Made by a program: the position numbers and the translations under genes. Shown in pieces: positions 61,548 through 64,000 of a stretch of DNA of 64,000 bases. The DNA comes from a virus, in IMG/VR virus record IMGVR_UViG_3300005537_000023, positions 1 through 64,000 of that record; one strand, 5' to 3'. Every line of letters begins with the position of its first letter. Within the stretch, counting starts at the first letter, position 1. The notes under the pieces were generated by a model that was given only the letters and a program-made list of their open reading frames with translations, had not been told where the DNA came from and did no database searches.

Positions 61548-63544
61548 CTGACCTAGAGGCCTATCGCGCGTTCATTGCGCGGAAGCTTGCGACGGCGCCC
61601 GTCGAAGGCATCCCCAACCACGGCCCCATCTCGCCGCTACTCTTTCCGCACCAACGGACGATGGTGGACGTGGCGTTGCGGAAGGGACGATTCGCGCTCT
61701 TCCACGACACAGGGCTGGGCAAAGGGTGGCAAATCCTCGAATGGGCGCGGCTCGTTGGCGAGCACACCGGCAAGCCCGTGCTCGTCCTAGCGCCGCTCGC
61801 CGTCGCCCGGCAATTCGAGCGCGAGGCCGCCAAACTCGGGACGGCCGTGCGCATCGTCTCGTCCGCCGCCGACGTCGGGCCTGGCATCAACGTCACCAAC
61901 TACCACAAGCTGCACAAATTCGACGTATCGGTCTTCTCGGGCGTGGCGCTGGACGAGTCCTCGATCTTGAAGTCTTTCGACGGCACGACACGCACGGCCT
62001 TGATCGAAGCCTTCGCCAACACGCCGTACCGACTTTGCGCGACGGCGACGCCTTCGCCCAACGATCACACGGAGTTGGGCAATCACGGCATGTTTCTCGG
62101 CGTCATGTCGTACGCGGAGATGCTGTCCATGTTTTTCGTGCACGACGGCAGTAGCAGCGCGTCGACGGGCGGATGGAGGTTGAAGGGGCACGCGCGCGAC
62201 GTTTTCTGGCGATGGGTTGCGACGTGGGCGGCAAGCCTTCGCCGTCCGTCGGACCTTGGATTCGCTGACGACGGCTACGACCTCCCGCCGATGACTTTCC
62301 ACGAGCACGTCATCCCCGGCGATTTGAAGCAGGCGCACGCGTCCGGCGCGCTATTCGTCACCGCCGCGTCCACGCTCGCAGAGCAACGCGCGGCACGGCG
62401 CGGGACGTTGGACGCACGCGTGGCGAAGTGCGCGGAGATCGTTGCCGCGGAACCGGACCAAGATTTTCTGATATGGGTGGACCTGAATGACGAGGGCGAC
62501 GCGATTGAAGCAGCCGTGCCTGGCGCCGTCCAAGTGTCTGGTTCTGACGACGACGATTTCAAGGTATCGGCCGCCGAGTGGTTTTCTGGAGGTTGCGCGT
62601 GTCCGTGCGGAAAAACTACTGGAACGAGCGATATCACTCGGATGAGGACTGGCGACGCGAGCGCATCGCAAAATCCAAGCAGAGATGGGAGTCGCTTCCA
62701 ATCGACGCGAGACGCAAATATCAGCGAGAGTACATGCGTGAGTACTCCAAGCGACCAGACGTCATCGCCAAACGCGCGGCCAAGCGACTTGAACGACTCG
62801 CCAAGCGACGCCAGCAGTACGCGTCCGACCCATCGCTCAGGGAGCGGTACCGACGATACGCCAAAGAATGGGCGGCAAAAAACCCGGACAAGCGTGAGGA
62901 GTGGAGGCTCAGCGCCTACGGACTCACTCAACCACAATGGGACGCCATGCTCGCCAAGCAGGGCGGGTGTTGCGCAATCTGCGGAAGGGCTAACGGGACA
63001 GAGCGTACCAGACTATCCAGGAACGGCCGTAGACGGTTGCATATCGACCACTGCCACGCGACCGGAATCGTGCGTGGACTCCTTTGCGGGCCATGCAATC
63101 TTGGGATCGGGTACTTCTCTGACGACATCGGCAAGCTCAGAAAGGCGATTCTGTACCTGCGGAAGGCCTCTCGGAGGAAGAAAGGTGCTCGTCTCTAAGA
63201 GTGCGATTTTTGGCTTTGGGCTTAACTTCCAGACTTGCTCGCGCGTCGTCTTCTGCGGCGTCTCTCACAGTTTCGAGGGGTGGTACCAGGCCATTCGCCG
63301 CGTGTGGCGATTCGGCCAGCGCAACCCCGTCAACGTGCACATGGTCACGAGCGAGTTGGAGGGGCGTGTCGTGGAAAACCTGAAACGGAAGCAGCGCGAC
63401 GCGGAGGACATGGCGCAGTCCATGGTGGCTGCGATGGCGGACTTCTGTCGCGCGGAGATTGGTGCGACGCAGAGGCAGACGATCGACTACAGCCCGACGG
63501 TACCCATGAGGGTGCCGGCGTGGTTGAGGACGGAGGGGACGTGA
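61544..63544 (+). CDS. SNF2/DEAD-like phage helicase interrupted by an in-frame HNH insertion
   Basis: The first part carries RecA1: FPHQRTMVDVALRKGRFALF, DTGLGKGWQILEW as motif I, NVTNYHKLHKFD, ALDESSILKSFDG as DEAH-type motif II, and ATATPSPNDHTEL as motif III. After the insertion, RecA2 resumes as GGRKVLVSKSAIFGFGLNFQ, VSHSFEGWYQAIRRVWRFGQRNPV with the arginine motif VI. Without the inserted 195 residues (62588-63177) the protein is about 471 aa. Motif I is GKG instead of GK(T/S). The frame is open across the insertion, so the helicase would carry a 195-residue junk loop unless something removes it. Confidence 0.8.
   Translation: MTDLEAYRAFIARKLATAPVEGIPNHGPISPLLFPHQRTMVDVALRKGRFALFHDTGLGKGWQILEWARLVGEHTGKPVLVLAPLAVARQFEREAAKLGTAVRIVSSAADVGPGINVTNYHKLHKFDVSVFSGVALDESSILKSFDGTTRTALIEAFANTPYRLCATATPSPNDHTELGNHGMFLGVMSYAEMLSMFFVHDGSSSASTGGWRLKGHARDVFWRWVATWAASLRRPSDLGFADDGYDLPPMTFHEHVIPGDLKQAHASGALFVTAASTLAEQRAARRGTLDARVAKCAEIVAAEPDQDFLIWVDLNDEGDAIEAAVPGAVQVSGSDDDDFKVSAAEWFSGGCACPCGKTTGTSDITRMRTGDASASQNPSRDGSRFQSTRDANISESTCVSTPSDQTSSPNARPSDLNDSPSDASSTRPTHRSGSGTDDTPKNGRQKTRTSVRSGGSAPTDSLNHNGTPCSPSRAGVAQSAEGLTGQSVPDYPGTAVDGCISTTATRPESCVDSFAGHAILGSGTSLTTSASSERRFCTCGRPLGGRKVLVSKSAIFGFGLNFQTCSRVVFCGVSHSFEGWYQAIRRVWRFGQRNPVNVHMVTSELEGRVVENLKRKQRDAEDMAQSMVAAMADFCRAEIGATQRQTIDYSPTVPMRVPAWLRTEGT
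62599..63198 (+). CDS. HNH endonuclease (endonuclease VII-like) nested in the helicase gene
   Basis: Frame +1 relative to the host gene. Best start GTG 62599, with GGAGG at 62588-62592. Basic coiled helix (YQREYMREYSKRPDVIAKRAAKR...), then GLTQPQWDAMLAKQGGCCAICG, LHIDHCHATGIVRGLLCGPCNLGIGYF, typical of endonuclease-VII fold HNH enzymes: two CxxC and an HxHCH. It overlaps the host at both edges by few bases, so the element is almost nothing but the endonuclease. Less GC-rich than the helicase. Confidence 0.85.
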   Translation: MSVRKNYWNERYHSDEDWRRERIAKSKQRWESLPIDARRKYQREYMREYSKRPDVIAKRAAKRLERLAKRRQQYASDPSLRERYRRYAKEWAAKNPDKREEWRLSAYGLTQPQWDAMLAKQGGCCAICGRANGTERTRLSRNGRRRLHIDHCHATGIVRGLLCGPCNLGIGYFSDDIGKLRKAILYLRKASRRKKGARL

Positions 63545-64000
63545 GCGATCTTGCGGCACGCCCAACGTTGCTAGTCTCCGTGGAGAAGGCGCGCGATCTG
63601 CTGGCCAAGGCGCGCACGTTCGATGACGTGAAACGCGTGCGCGATGTCGCCGTGGCGATGCGTGCGTACGCTAGGACGCAGAAGGCCGGCCGGGAGATCG
63701 CACTCGACGCAGCCGAGATAGTCTTCCGCGCCGACGCGCGCATGGGGGAGTTGGCGAGGGGGTTGGCGAAGGTGCCGGCGGGACGTGAAAAGAATAGGTC
63801 CGGCCCTCGGACCAATTCCAAGCTCGCCACCCTCGCCGACCTCGGGGTGACGAAGCAGAGGGCGAGCGAGCAGCAGCGGGTGGCGTCCATGGGCGAGGAC
63901 GTGTGGGAGAAATACCTGCGCGCGTGCCGCGGAGAAGGCCGTGCTCCAGTGACATCCGAAGCGGCCAAGATTGCAGCGATGCCCCCGCGCGCGATGACCA
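63541..64000 (+). CDS. Partial CDS, phage helical protein of ParB/replication-type operon
   Basis: GTG 63541 overlaps the helicase stop. LVSVEKARDLLAKARTFDDVKRVRDVAVAMRAYAR, then RMGELARGLAKVPAG, LADLGVTKQRASEQQRVASMGEDVW. This arrangement is common in phage replication-type loci (an AxxALxEAxTxxEVKxIRDxAxAxRxYAR head and an HTH-like LGxxKxQxSxWQ). It runs off the window at 64000. Function not settled. Confidence 0.7.
   Translation, partial: MSDLAARPTLLVSVEKARDLLAKARTFDDVKRVRDVAVAMRAYARTQKAGREIALDAAEIVFRADARMGELARGLAKVPAGREKNRSGPRTNSKLATLADLGVTKQRASEQQRVASMGEDVWEKYLRACRGEGRAPVTSEAAKIAAMPPRAMT

Noticed and set aside
62593-63177. Group I intron in the helicase gene
   Set aside because: The HNH gene fills nearly the whole 585-bp insertion, leaving no space for a ribozyme core, and the host frame is continuous.

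Overview
The window looks like one contiguous stretch of a large, GC-rich, temperate dsDNA bacteriophage or integrated prophage. Nearly every base is coding. Genes are short, and most junctions are 4-nt ATGA or GTGA overlaps, or TGATG/TAATG overlaps. There are many small zinc-ribbon proteins, a tyrosine integrase, a divergent repressor region, a YqaJ/annealing-protein pair, and peptidoglycan hydrolases. No rRNA, tRNA or CRISPR was seen. Two lipobox proteins and membrane-anchored murein hydrolases fit a Gram-negative, high-GC host, but the host cannot be fixed from this sequence.

Layout. (1) 1-8.2 kb, mostly plus: accessory and DNA-processing genes (VRR-NUC nuclease, a regulator module with ParB-like and tandem winged-helix proteins at 3.1-5.6 kb, a metallopeptidase). 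(2) 8.2-12.2 kb, minus: small virion-type proteins and a MerR-like coiled-coil protein. (3) 12.3-43.9 kb, mostly plus: about 31 kb that looks like the particle module. It holds two pairs of beta-rich paralogous proteins (candidate capsid proteins), a family of small membrane proteins with a common N-terminal tag, three membrane-anchored or transglycosylase/amidase lytic enzymes, an intein-bearing metalloprotease-like protein, a RadA-like ATPase, and two large spike proteins sharing an anchor. A three-gene minus cassette at 33.2-34.2 kb carries an NlpC/P60-like peptidase. (4) 43.9-59.5 kb, mostly minus: integrase, GHKL ATPase, an HNH endonuclease, many small proteins, the annealing protein and YqaJ nuclease. 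(5) 59.45-59.60 kb: divergent control region with an XRE repressor on plus. (6) 59.6-64 kb, plus: early genes, including a helicase split by an HNH insertion; it runs off the right edge.

The unusual point is what the particle module lacks. I see no terminase, portal, tape-measure or tail sheath/tube gene across 31 kb, but many one-helix membrane proteins, tandem capsid-like beta proteins and membrane-bound lytic enzymes. My inference, not a proof, is a non-tailed, membrane-containing virus with an unusually large genome. Missing genes could lie outside the window or be too diverged to recognise.

Mobile elements are frequent: one intein with HNH domain, one HNH gene nested in frame inside a helicase, and one free-standing HNH gene. 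Several genes look recently damaged: an 8-bp duplication at 6435, a G10 tract at 46240, and an apparent 50-bp inversion near 10.1 kb. Recurrent promoters place a TTG-type -35 box exactly 36 nt before a start codon, which predicts leaderless mRNAs. Protein families named below were recognised by eye from motifs; no search was run.
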